Source: Auritidibacter ignavus (GTDB lineage: Bacteria > Actinomycetota > Actinomycetes > Actinomycetales > Micrococcaceae). Taken from it: DNA of 36,915 nt. The notes under the pieces are model-generated. The model had not been told where the DNA came from. It saw nothing but the letters and a program-made list of their open reading frames with translations, and did not search any database. Made by a program: the position numbers and the translations under genes. Shown piece by piece: positions 16,581 to 24,484 of the stretch; positions within the stretch are counted from its first letter, which is position 1; each line of letters opens with the position of its first letter. Location of the stretch: the NCBI RefSeq assembly GCF_003703835.1, contig NZ_RDQR01000026.1, positions 1 to 36,915 of the forward strand, written 5' to 3'.

Positions 16581-17315
16581 TTACTGGCTAACAAAGCGGT
16601 CACCTCGTCGGGTTTTTGCGACTAGGTAGCGGATGATCAGTAGCACCATGAACGTGATCAGAGCCGTGAACAGCATCTGGTCGGGGGTGATCAGCATCGC
16701 GACGGCGAAGGAGGTCCCGGCCAGTAACAGTGAGGGCACCTGGGCGGTTGAGCGCACCGCATCCAAGGTGAGCGTGATGAACAGCGCACACAGCGCGAAG
16801 TCGAGCCCGGCGATCTGGCCGGGAATCAGAGCACCCAACAACGCCCCGGTGAGCCCACCGACAACCCAATAGATCTGCAGGCATACTTCCAGAGCGATCA
16901 GTCGCGGCCCGGTCCATCCGGTGGGATGGGCGACGGTGATGGCGTAGGCCTCATCGGTCATCGCATACATGGCATAGATCTTGGCCACCGGATTTTTCAC
17001 CACGTGCAGTGGGAAGGAAAAGGCGTAGAACACGTGCCGAAAGTTGACGAACAGGGTGGTCAGCCCCACGGTGAGCAGTGCGGTGGTGTTGACCAGCATC
17101 TCGATCATGAGAAATTCCAGCGACCCGGCGTATCCGGTCAGCGACAGCGCGGGGGCGACCCAGGCAGCCAGACCGGATTGGGTCACGAGTAACCCGAAGG
17201 CCATGCCCAGCGGAAACAGGCCGAAGCCAACCGCCACCGAGAGTCGGGCGCCCTGGCTGATCTCAGCCCCGGTGCTCGGGTTCGAGTCAGTGGATTCATG
17301 GCCGGTGGTGCTCAT
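16581..17315 (-). CDS. azlC: AzlC-like branched-chain amino acid permease
   Basis: Large subunit of the two-component amino acid exporter, 244 aa. The AzlC core has FGLFPLGMAFGLLVTQSGLA, SLEFLMIEMLVNTTALL, TLFVNFRHVFYAFSF and YAMTDEAYAI, with about seven hydrophobic helices. The N-terminal 20 residues are polar. It is first in the azlCD pair. The 165 bp upstream is shared with the divergent EamA exporter, another probable amino-acid exporter. Confidence 0.92.
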   Translation of the reverse strand: MSTTGHESTDSNPSTGAEISQGARLSVAVGFGLFPLGMAFGLLVTQSGLAAWVAPALSLTGYAGSLEFLMIEMLVNTTALLTVGLTTLFVNFRHVFYAFSFPLHVVKNPVAKIYAMYAMTDEAYAITVAHPTGWTGPRLIALEVCLQIYWVVGGLTGALLGALIPGQIAGLDFALCALFITLTLDAVRSTAQVPSLLLAGTSFAVAMLITPDQMLFTALITFMVLLIIRYLVAKTRRGDRFVSQ

Positions 17316-17480
17316 TCCAATATCGTGTCACATTGACCACATCCGATACCACCGTTCCCGGGTAGGCAAGGGGACATAATAGGTCATCTAGCGGGGTGGT
17401 TTCGCGCTCGTGCGAGGGCTTCGATAGATTCGAGACGCACCTATGACGCCGCAGGCTCACACCGAAGGAGGAAATCGACC

Positions 17481-18410
17481 GTGCCCGTCTCCCCACGCAA
17501 TGACGCTGTTCGTCCCTCGGGGATCCTCATGGTGTTGGGGTCGTGCTCCTCCCTGCAGTTCGGTGCCACCGTGGCGATGCAACTGTTCCCTGCGATCGGC
17601 TCCTGGGGCACGACCACCCTTCGCTTGGCGCTGGCCTGTGTCATTCTGTTGCTGGTCTTGCGCCCTCGGTTCTGGGGGTGGACGAAGACGCAGTGGACCT
17701 CGGTGATCTGGTTTGGGCTCGCCCTAGGCGGGATGAACGGCTTCTTTTACTCCGCGATCGATAAAATCCCGCTGGGTGTGGCCGTGGCCTTGGAATTCAC
17801 CGGCCCCCTGGTGCTGTCAGCCATCATGTCGCGGGCCCGTCGCGACTTGATCTTTGTTGGTGCCGCAGCCTTGGGCATGGTGCTGCTCGGGGTGGAGTCC
17901 AGTTTTGGTGCGGCAAGCTTCGACCCGCTCGGGGTGGCCTTCGCGTTGATCGCCGGTGGATTCTGGGCGTTTTACATTATTTTCTCGGCCCGCACCGGCC
18001 AACTGGTGCCCGGTGGCGGAGGCCTGGCCGTGGCGATGGGGATCGGTGCGCTGGTGGTGTTGATTCCGGGTGCGCCCGGAGTCGCCGAAACCGCGGTTCG
18101 CCCGGAGCTGTGGCTGTTGGTGCTCGGTACGGCACTGTTGTCCTCGGTGGTGCCCTATTCGCTGGAATTGGCCGCCCTGCGACGGATCCCGACGCCGGTG
18201 TTCTCGATCTTGCTTAGCCTGGAGCCGGTGGTGGCTGCGGTGATCGGTTGGTTCATGCTGGACCAAACCTTCGGCTGGTTGCGCGCAGCGACCTTCGGGC
18301 TGGTGATCATCGCCAGTGTCGGCATTACCCGCAGTCAGGCCCGGCCCCGCCCGGAGTCCTTCGATGAGGAGAAACCGGTATCGCGCCATCGCGGTGGTGA
18401 AACAGCCTAG
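17481..18410 (+). CDS. EamA/RhtA-like exporter
   Basis: Drug/metabolite-superfamily membrane protein, 309 aa with about ten helices in two EamA repeats. Second-repeat signatures are GGFWAFYIIFSARTG, SSVVPYSLELAALRRIPTPV and SLEPVVAAVIGWFMLDQ, which resemble RhtA, the threonine/homoserine exporter of E. coli. GTG 17481 follows a strong ribosome-binding site (GAAGGAGG). The substrate is inferred only from similarity and from the neighbouring azlCD. Confidence 0.9.
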   Translation: MPVSPRNDAVRPSGILMVLGSCSSLQFGATVAMQLFPAIGSWGTTTLRLALACVILLLVLRPRFWGWTKTQWTSVIWFGLALGGMNGFFYSAIDKIPLGVAVALEFTGPLVLSAIMSRARRDLIFVGAAALGMVLLGVESSFGAASFDPLGVAFALIAGGFWAFYIIFSARTGQLVPGGGGLAVAMGIGALVVLIPGAPGVAETAVRPELWLLVLGTALLSSVVPYSLELAALRRIPTPVFSILLSLEPVVAAVIGWFMLDQTFGWLRAATFGLVIIASVGITRSQARPRPESFDEEKPVSRHRGGETA

Positions 18411-18455
18411 ACTAGTGCTGGAGTATGCCGTGACTGTGCCCATCGAAAGATCGTT

Positions 18456-20348
18456 ATGACTGCCACTTTGCCACCTGCCCGCTACCGTCGCGGCGCTGTG
18501 TGGGTACTGGTGGCCGTGATGACGCTGTTCACGGTGGTGCTTTCTGCCTGCGGGGTTAGTGTTGAATCCCAGCTGGAGTATCGTCAGGACGGGAGCGGTC
18601 AGCGCATCCTCCAGGTCGAGATTCCGGACGAGGTGTTTGACGAGACCGACCCGAATCAACGACAGGTCATCGAAGATAGTATTGAGACCCATCGCCCCGA
18701 CCCGCTGATCTTTGACGGGATTGCCCACAACACTGGCACGAATGCGGTGGCAGAATTCCGCCTGGAGTTCGCTTCCCTGGATGACTATCAAGGCCAGGTC
18801 AACCAGCTCCTGCACGCCTCTGACTACGCCGGTAGCACCGAGATCGAGGCCGAGATCTCTCACGGCACGCTCACCGACACCTGGGACATCAACGAGCCCT
18901 TTACGGTCGCGGATCTGCTTGGCTGGCTACCGGCTGGGCTGGAAGCCGATGGCGTGGTGACCGGCTCGCAACGCCAACAACTCGCCGACGGGTTGCAAAA
19001 TGGGGCCACCAATGAGCTGGTGATTGACGGGGAGCAGTACGCTTCCGAGGATGACCAACGCCTGCAGGTCAGCGGGGAAGAGTCCTTCGGCTATGACCGG
19101 GTCGAGGTGGATCTGACGGTGACCGAATCCGGACCCATCGTCGGTGAGATCCGGCTGCACGGCGGCTCCGGGGGAGAAACCGGCGACCAGCGACGCGCTG
19201 AGTTCCTCGACCAAGCGCCCGAGCGGCTCGCCATGGACGGGGTCTCTGATGTGCATCTCGAACACGGCCACGACCAGCTACGTTTCACCGCCGCGGACTT
19301 GTCGACCGCCGGTGAGTTGGTGGCACAGTTCGTGGGTAATACCGAGCTGAGTCTGCAGGTCAGCGACCAGGCAGTGGATGACAACCATTCCGAATTCACC
19401 GTGACCGGCCAGAATATCCAGTGCGGTAGTACGTGTCAGGCCTCCGAGAACGCGGTGACGTTCTCGCTACGGCTACCGGCCGACTACCGGCTACAGTCCG
19501 ATACCTCCACCTCAGCCAGCAGCACCGAGCTGTCGGGAGACTTTACCCAGGTCTATCTGCGGGAACGCATCGTGGAATCCCTCCACGTGGAGACCGCACT
19601 GGGCTTCACCGGGTCGGTGGACCAGCGCTACGAGCTCACCTTGGTCGAGGACCCCAGCGACTCCGGGGTCCAACACCTGAAAGAGGCCCTGGAAGCCGTG
19701 GCGCTGGACGAAGAACACCGAGACGGCCAGACCCTGCTGAGCTTTAGCCTCGCCGGATCCGACGCCGCACAGCTGTCGGAACGGATCGAAGAGATTGCCC
19801 CGGGTGCCCACCTGTCCCGCCAGAACGACGCCGGGCTGATCTGGCCCAACTACACGCTGCGCGCAGACCTCCGCCCAGTACTGGGCAGCATTCCGGCCGG
19901 GGTCGAACAGCCCGTGACTCACACGGTGCGCCTGCCGTGGATGCACCGTAGCGTGACCGTTGATGACCAGGGGTCCGAACAGGGGGCCGAGATCGAGCTG
20001 ACCGGTGACCAGGCGCTGACCTTCACCGCCGGGCTGACCGGTCCCACAGTCCTGGGGGCGACGTTGCTGGTGGTGATTGCGATCCTGGTGCTGGTGGTGG
20101 CGATTCTGCCACTGATCATCACCATCATCCGGTCACGTCGCGCCCGCCGAGCGGCTGAAACCCGCCCCATGTTGGATCCGGGTCCACCGCTGATGGCAGC
20201 AGCGAATACGGCCGGGCCGACCAATGCAGGCATCACCACACCGTTCGTGCAACGGCCCTATCCGGACGAACAATATCCCGACACTTCACTACCCGACCCC
20301 GCGCGGCTCGAGCAGTTCGACGACGAGAAGGGCGACGATCGTGGCTAA
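18456..20348 (+). CDS. Large LppM-like lipoprotein with C-terminal membrane anchor
   Basis: 630 aa. The lipoprotein signal ends LFTVVLSAC (Cys32). A large beta-rich, acidic extracytoplasmic region follows, beginning VSVESQLEYRQDGSGQRILQ. Near the C-terminus is a transmembrane helix (LGATLLVVIAILVLVVAILP), then a basic stop-transfer RSRRARRA and a Pro-rich cytoplasmic tail. Lipoprotein N-terminus, beta domain, C-terminal helix and cytosolic tail is the LppM arrangement, though LppM of M. tuberculosis is only about a third of this length. The extra length may contain repeated copies of the domain. Only one disulfide-like Cys pair (CGSTC) is present. The stop overlaps the next gene by 8 bp, so the two are translationally coupled. 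Confidence 0.75.
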   Translation: MTATLPPARYRRGAVWVLVAVMTLFTVVLSACGVSVESQLEYRQDGSGQRILQVEIPDEVFDETDPNQRQVIEDSIETHRPDPLIFDGIAHNTGTNAVAEFRLEFASLDDYQGQVNQLLHASDYAGSTEIEAEISHGTLTDTWDINEPFTVADLLGWLPAGLEADGVVTGSQRQQLADGLQNGATNELVIDGEQYASEDDQRLQVSGEESFGYDRVEVDLTVTESGPIVGEIRLHGGSGGETGDQRRAEFLDQAPERLAMDGVSDVHLEHGHDQLRFTAADLSTAGELVAQFVGNTELSLQVSDQAVDDNHSEFTVTGQNIQCGSTCQASENAVTFSLRLPADYRLQSDTSTSASSTELSGDFTQVYLRERIVESLHVETALGFTGSVDQRYELTLVEDPSDSGVQHLKEALEAVALDEEHRDGQTLLSFSLAGSDAAQLSERIEEIAPGAHLSRQNDAGLIWPNYTLRADLRPVLGSIPAGVEQPVTHTVRLPWMHRSVTVDDQGSEQGAEIELTGDQALTFTAGLTGPTVLGATLLVVIAILVLVVAILPLIITIIRSRRARRAAETRPMLDPGPPLMAAANTAGPTNAGITTPFVQRPYPDEQYPDTSLPDPARLEQFDDEKGDDRG

Positions 20349-22074
20349 GTCTCCGCAGTTGGTGCCGGAAGCACTCGAAACTCCCGGCGAGCTCACCTCC
20401 CGCCGGCCACTGAAGGACCCCGCAGTGATCATCGCGATCATCACCGTCGCACTTGCGGTGCTGGCCGGCGTGAGCCAGCTGATGGCCGAAGTCACCGCAG
20501 CGTCCGGGTGGAACGTGGCCAGCATCGTGGCCTCGGTGGCCGGCATCTTGCTGGCCGCGACCCGTTTTGCGGTCTCAGCTGCCGCCCATGGTGTGGTGGG
20601 GCGACTTACCGACGATGTGCTGGCAGCCCTGGCGGTCATCCTCTGCGCTGCCGCCGGTGAGCCGGTGGGTGCGGTCTGGCTGACTGCCGGCTATTTGGTG
20701 GTCCGGACCTTTCTCTTACGTCGGTGGGACCACGTGCTGGTGCACTTCCAACGCCTTGCGGACCTTGAATCCCCGGGTCCGGATCACACGGTGGTCACTC
20801 GGGCACAGCTTAAACGTTCCCGCGTGGTGCGACGAGTCGACCGATGGGCCGAACGCGCCCGTCGGGTGGCCGTGATGTTGGCAGTCGTCATCGTGCTGTG
20901 GGGATTCTGGATTGAACACCCCACCTTTTGGGCTCCGGTGGCCAGCGTCGTGCTCCTGGTGCTGTCCCCGGCGGCGATCACCGCTGCCAGCTGGCTTCCC
21001 GCCCTGACCTTCATGGCCCGGGCCGCCGAAGCCGAGGTCCTGGTTCGCTATCAGGCGGCCGTGACCTCGCTGGCCACCATCCGTAACCTGGGGTTGGATA
21101 AAACCGGTGCGCTGACCTCACTGGAACCCACCGTGGTGGAGGTCGTCGGCTCCGACCGGGCCGAGGCGGACCGAGTGCTGGCGCTGGCTGCCGCGGTGGA
21201 ACAACACTCCGTGCACCCCCGCGGTGCCAGCATTGTGACCCACTTCCGTCAGACCAGCTCTGCTCTACCCAGCACCGCCCAGCCCGAGCTCTGGCCGGCT
21301 ACAGAGGTGGTCGAGCACCCCGGCCGCAGTATTGCCGGGAGCGTGACCACCCCGGAGGGCTCCTCAGTCTTCGTTCAGATCTCCTCACCACGCTGGGTGC
21401 GCGCCGGCGCGCTCGGGACCGAGATCGACCGACTGCAACACGCCAATTACACCGTCGCGGTGGTCTCGGCCGACCAACGCCCGATCGGGGTGATCGCCCT
21501 GACCGACACGTTGCGCGAGGACGTACCGGAAACTGTGGCCGAACTGCACGAGCTGGGCTGTCAGCTTACGGTGCTCACCGCCGATAACCAACGGGCGGCC
21601 CAACAACTGGCCAGTGCCGCCGGAATCACCGACGTTCGTGCCCAGCAACGCCCCGAAGAAAAAGCCGTCACGATTGCGGCCCTGCGCGAACACGCCCGCA
21701 CCGGGATGATCGCAGCGTCGGTGACCGATGCGCCGGCCCTGCGGGCAGCCGAAGTAGGACTCGATGTCGCCACCGACCCGATTCGCCCCGATCCCCACGC
21801 CCCGGTGTCTGAGGGCATTGATATTCACCTGGGGCCCAGCAACCTGCGATTGGTCCCCACCCTGATCCGCATGGCGCGCGCCATCCACCAACGGACCCTG
21901 CGGAATCTCACGGCGACGATCGTGGGTGTGGCGCTGTGTCTGCTGGGGGCCGTGAGCGGGTTGGTGCCACTTCCGGTGATCACGGTGGTCTATGTGGCAT
22001 ATTCCGTCTGGGTCTCGCGTCGTAGCTTAAAGATCACAAATTGGTCACAATATTCCGGAACCACAAGACGCTAA
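20341..22074 (+). CDS. Degenerate P-type (P1B-like) ATPase, probably inactive as a pump
   Basis: 577 aa. The frame follows a metal-transporting P-type ATPase: membrane helices, then LDKTGALTS (phosphorylated Asp253 kept, Thr to Ala), VHPRGAS (His292-Pro293 kept) and IGVIALTDTLREDVPETV. Other key motifs are altered. The metal-site CPC is SPA (209-211). No TGE actuator motif is visible, and only about 50 residues separate the helices where that domain should be. TGDN is TADN (413-416). GDGxND is AASxTD (458-463). Such a protein should not cycle normally; a structural or regulatory role for the coupled lipoprotein is an inference. GTG 20341 has GAGAAGGG upstream and lies inside the end of the LppM-like gene; an upstream in-frame start at 20224 would overlap far more. 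Confidence 0.8.
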   Translation: MAKSPQLVPEALETPGELTSRRPLKDPAVIIAIITVALAVLAGVSQLMAEVTAASGWNVASIVASVAGILLAATRFAVSAAAHGVVGRLTDDVLAALAVILCAAAGEPVGAVWLTAGYLVVRTFLLRRWDHVLVHFQRLADLESPGPDHTVVTRAQLKRSRVVRRVDRWAERARRVAVMLAVVIVLWGFWIEHPTFWAPVASVVLLVLSPAAITAASWLPALTFMARAAEAEVLVRYQAAVTSLATIRNLGLDKTGALTSLEPTVVEVVGSDRAEADRVLALAAAVEQHSVHPRGASIVTHFRQTSSALPSTAQPELWPATEVVEHPGRSIAGSVTTPEGSSVFVQISSPRWVRAGALGTEIDRLQHANYTVAVVSADQRPIGVIALTDTLREDVPETVAELHELGCQLTVLTADNQRAAQQLASAAGITDVRAQQRPEEKAVTIAALREHARTGMIAASVTDAPALRAAEVGLDVATDPIRPDPHAPVSEGIDIHLGPSNLRLVPTLIRMARAIHQRTLRNLTATIVGVALCLLGAVSGLVPLPVITVVYVAYSVWVSRRSLKITNWSQYSGTTRR

Positions 22075-22087
22075 AGAAGTGTTGTGG
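22061..22087 (+). terminator. Hairpin across the stop codon of the P-type-ATPase-like gene
   Basis: CCACAAGAC (22061-22069) pairs with GTGTTGTGG (22079-22087) with one mismatch; the TAA stop (22072-22074) is in the loop. No U-tract follows, so terminator function is uncertain. Confidence 0.4.
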
Positions 22088-22207
22088 ATCATAATAGGTG
22101 TATCGAGGGTCAGTGCATCGGCGTGACAGTGCCCCAGGTATCTCGTACTGCCAAATTACCTGAATTGTCACAGGATTAACGGCAGGTCACAACTTCATCA
22201 CTGCCCC

Positions 22208-22235
22208 TTGCACGCTCCTGGTGGGTCCGTAGACT
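22208..22235 (+). promoter_or_regulatory. Promoter of the EEP-like gene
   Basis: -35 TTGCAC (22208-22213), a 16-bp spacer and -10 TAGACT (22230-22235). The expected start, 7 nt after the hexamer, is the G of GTG 22242, giving a leaderless mRNA. The ATG at 22239 would lie upstream of the transcript. Confidence 0.6.
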
Positions 22236-22241
22236 GAAATG

Positions 22242-23555
22242 GTGCCTACCCATCACGCCACCAAACTCGGCAGAGTCATCAGCGCCGCTGTCGTAGCGGC
22301 TGGGCTGACTCTGTCTGTTGGCGTGCCCGCGTCCGCGTACTATCAGACGCTCGAGGCCGAAGATCTAGGTACCGGATATGTTCCGGCCCAGGATTCCTCC
22401 GATGTGCGGGTGGCAACCTTTGATGTGAATCTGGTGGGCTCCTCCTCGGGTGAGCTCACCGAACGGCTGTCCACGCCCGGGGATCGGGATGCCTCCCAGG
22501 TGGCTCAGATTATTCAGCGAGTCCGCCCCGAAGTCATAGTCGTGACCGGTTTTGATACCGATGCCGATCAGGCCAATGCGGAGGCCTTTAGTACCAATTA
22601 TCTCGCAGTGGGCTCCGGCGAGTACGATGGCATCGACTACCCCTATAGCTATGCCGGGCCGGTGAACTCCGGCGTAGACTCGGGCGCAGATTTGGATCAG
22701 GACGGCACTATTGGTGGCCCCGGCGACGCGTTGGGCCATGGTGAGTACCCCGGCCAGGGCGGGATGGTCATCTACTCCCAGTACCCGATCGACACCGACA
22801 ATATTCGCACGTTTAATAACTTGTCCTGGACTGAGGTTCCCGACTCGAAAATTGCTCAGACCGGTTACAGCGAGAACGAAAAAGATCTCGTGCCCTTAAC
22901 ATCGGTGGGCGCCTGGGATGTACCGATCAGTGTGCACGGGCGTCCGCTACACGTGCTAGCCTCTGCTAGCGCCGAGGCCAGTCGCTCCGAGACGCATGCC
23001 TACCGTCAGGACGATCAGGTCGGCTTCTGGGCTGATTACGTCGGTGACGAACAGCCCGATGAGCAAGCTGATGGTGCCAACGACGGTGCTGGTGCAGACG
23101 ATCAGGACTACATCACCGACGATGAGGGAACCTCCGGTGGGCTCGATGACGGCGCGCGCTTCGTGGTGGCCGGTCAGCTGACCCCCGGAACTGCAGAGTC
23201 TCGAGCCGAAGATTCTGAGACGATGTCCCAGTTGCTGGACGTCGACCGTGTGACGGACCCGGAACCCACCTCCTCCCGGGATTCCCAACAGGCCACCGAA
23301 GATGTCGCCACGCACACGTGGTTGAATCCGGACCCTGCGCCGGGCGATCCCCGATCGGCACGCACCGATTACATTCTGCCTTCGGAAGAACTCCCCGTGA
23401 CAAATTCCGGCGTCTACTGGCCGGCCTCCGGGCAGGACGGGGCTGAACTGGTCGGTGGTACCGCCTCGTTGTCCGGTCTGCTCTCGAAACTGTCCCGTCA
23501 GCCGGCAGCCACCGATCATCGCCTCGTCTGGGCCGATATCAACCCCCAGCCCTAG
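22242..23555 (+). CDS. Secreted EEP-fold protein with substituted active-site residues
   Basis: About 437 aa with a Sec signal (VISAAVVAAGLTLSVGVPASA). It follows the layout of exported actinobacterial endonuclease/exonuclease/phosphatase-family proteins: VRVATFDVNLVGSSSGEL, STPGDRDASQVAQIIQRVRP, DYPYSYAGPVNSGV, GQGGMVIYSQYPI, GFWADYV, RTDYILPS and ATDHRLVWADI. The usual first-strand Asn is Asp61, the metal-binding Glu (as in NEFD) is Gly103, and the D-x-N of GDxN is Q-L-T (Gln312, Thr314). The final Asp425-His426 pair remains. Metal-dependent hydrolysis is therefore doubtful. An acidic insert lies around 270-300. GTG 22242 is preferred from the promoter spacing; ATG 22239 adds one residue. 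Confidence 0.82.
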   Translation: MPTHHATKLGRVISAAVVAAGLTLSVGVPASAYYQTLEAEDLGTGYVPAQDSSDVRVATFDVNLVGSSSGELTERLSTPGDRDASQVAQIIQRVRPEVIVVTGFDTDADQANAEAFSTNYLAVGSGEYDGIDYPYSYAGPVNSGVDSGADLDQDGTIGGPGDALGHGEYPGQGGMVIYSQYPIDTDNIRTFNNLSWTEVPDSKIAQTGYSENEKDLVPLTSVGAWDVPISVHGRPLHVLASASAEASRSETHAYRQDDQVGFWADYVGDEQPDEQADGANDGAGADDQDYITDDEGTSGGLDDGARFVVAGQLTPGTAESRAEDSETMSQLLDVDRVTDPEPTSSRDSQQATEDVATHTWLNPDPAPGDPRSARTDYILPSEELPVTNSGVYWPASGQDGAELVGGTASLSGLLSKLSRQPAATDHRLVWADINPQP

Positions 23556-23564
23556 TTTTCACCG

Positions 23565-23581
23565 TTACCGACAGTCGGTAA
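23565..23581. terminator. Small perfect hairpin between EEP-like and EcsC-like genes
   Basis: TTACCGA-CAG-TCGGTAA, 7 bp with a 3-nt loop, 9 nt after the EEP-like stop. Its right arm overlaps the -10 TAAGCT of the next gene, so it may be an operator as well as a terminator. Confidence 0.45.
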
Positions 23582-23584
23582 GCT
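23579..23584 (+). promoter_or_regulatory. -10 element for leaderless EcsC-like transcript
   Basis: TAAGCT ends 6 nt before the ATG at 23591. No ribosome-binding site is present. Confidence 0.5.
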
Positions 23585-23590
23585 ACAAGA

Positions 23591-24484
23591 ATGATCAAGT
23601 CCCGCACCGCGCGCACCGTCGGCACTACATTCCTCTCCGAGAAGGCTCTCACTTCCGCGGTCCATCGCGCCGTGGACCGTCAGGGCAATCCCACCCCGGG
23701 TTTTCAGCGCGCTGTGCTCTCAGCCCTGACCGTCCAACGTCCGGTGGTGCTAGCCAATCTGCGCCGATTGCGTCGCCGGTACCCCGAGGCCACCCCGGCC
23801 GAACTGGCCGATAAAATCACCGTGTTGTACCTGCGGTCACTGACCACTACCGGAGCAGCTGCCGGGGGAGCCGGCGTCATCCCTGGTATCGGGACCCTGG
23901 CTACCCTGGGCATCTCCGCAGCCGGTGCGCTGGGCTTCATTGAGCTCACCGGACTATACGCCCAATCCATTGCCGAGCTCAACGGTGTGCCGACCGGCGA
24001 TGATCAGCGCGGTCAAGCACTGGTGATGGCGATCATGCTCGGCGACGACGGCCGCCGCATTTTGGCCGCCTCCCTGCACCAGCAATCTCCGGAGATCGAC
24101 GCCGGACTGAGCGGGATGGCCTCGGCCTCCTGGATCGTCACCAGCCTGTCAGGGCTCACCGAGGGACTCTTCAACCGGTTGCAGAAATCCTTCTTCTCCT
24201 GGACGGCGAAATCCCAGTCCTCACACCTGTTGGGACGGCTGGTGCCCTTCGGCATTGGCGCCGTGATCGGCGGGCTGGGCAACCGCAAGCTGGCTATCCG
24301 CGTCGCCCGTCATGCCCAGCTACTCTTCGGGCCCATGCCGAGCTGGCATCAGCTGCAGGCCTGGGAACACCCGCTGGCGTTGCCGGTCGACAAGAAGCTA
24401 GCCAAAAAGCGCGGTGGCCAGGGTAAAGATGACCAATCCGGCCAGCGCGCCGATGATCGAGCCGTTAATGCGGATGAACTGTAG
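23591..24484 (+). CDS. EcsC-like protein of unknown function
   Basis: 297 aa. The central hydrophobic part is GAAAGGAGVIPGIGTLATLG followed by ISAAGALGFIELTGLYAQSI, resembling the membrane-associated region of EcsC-type proteins. A second hydrophobic stretch is LLGRLVPFGIGAVIGGLGNR. The N-terminus is basic and the C-terminal tail is Lys- and Asp-rich (KKLAKKRGGQGKDDQSGQ). Bacillus EcsC is encoded with the EcsAB ABC transporter; the role of this group is unknown. The last 87 bp overlap the 3' end of the convergent DUF445 gene, so the unusual polar tail is antisense to a conserved DUF445 membrane helix. Confidence 0.75.
   Translation: MIKSRTARTVGTTFLSEKALTSAVHRAVDRQGNPTPGFQRAVLSALTVQRPVVLANLRRLRRRYPEATPAELADKITVLYLRSLTTTGAAAGGAGVIPGIGTLATLGISAAGALGFIELTGLYAQSIAELNGVPTGDDQRGQALVMAIMLGDDGRRILAASLHQQSPEIDAGLSGMASASWIVTSLSGLTEGLFNRLQKSFFSWTAKSQSSHLLGRLVPFGIGAVIGGLGNRKLAIRVARHAQLLFGPMPSWHQLQAWEHPLALPVDKKLAKKRGGQGKDDQSGQRADDRAVNADEL

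Noticed and set aside
17817-18863. Long minus-strand open frame opposite the EamA gene and the start of the LppM-like gene
   Set aside because: The translation is rich in His, Gln and Arg without domains and lies antisense to two well-supported genes.
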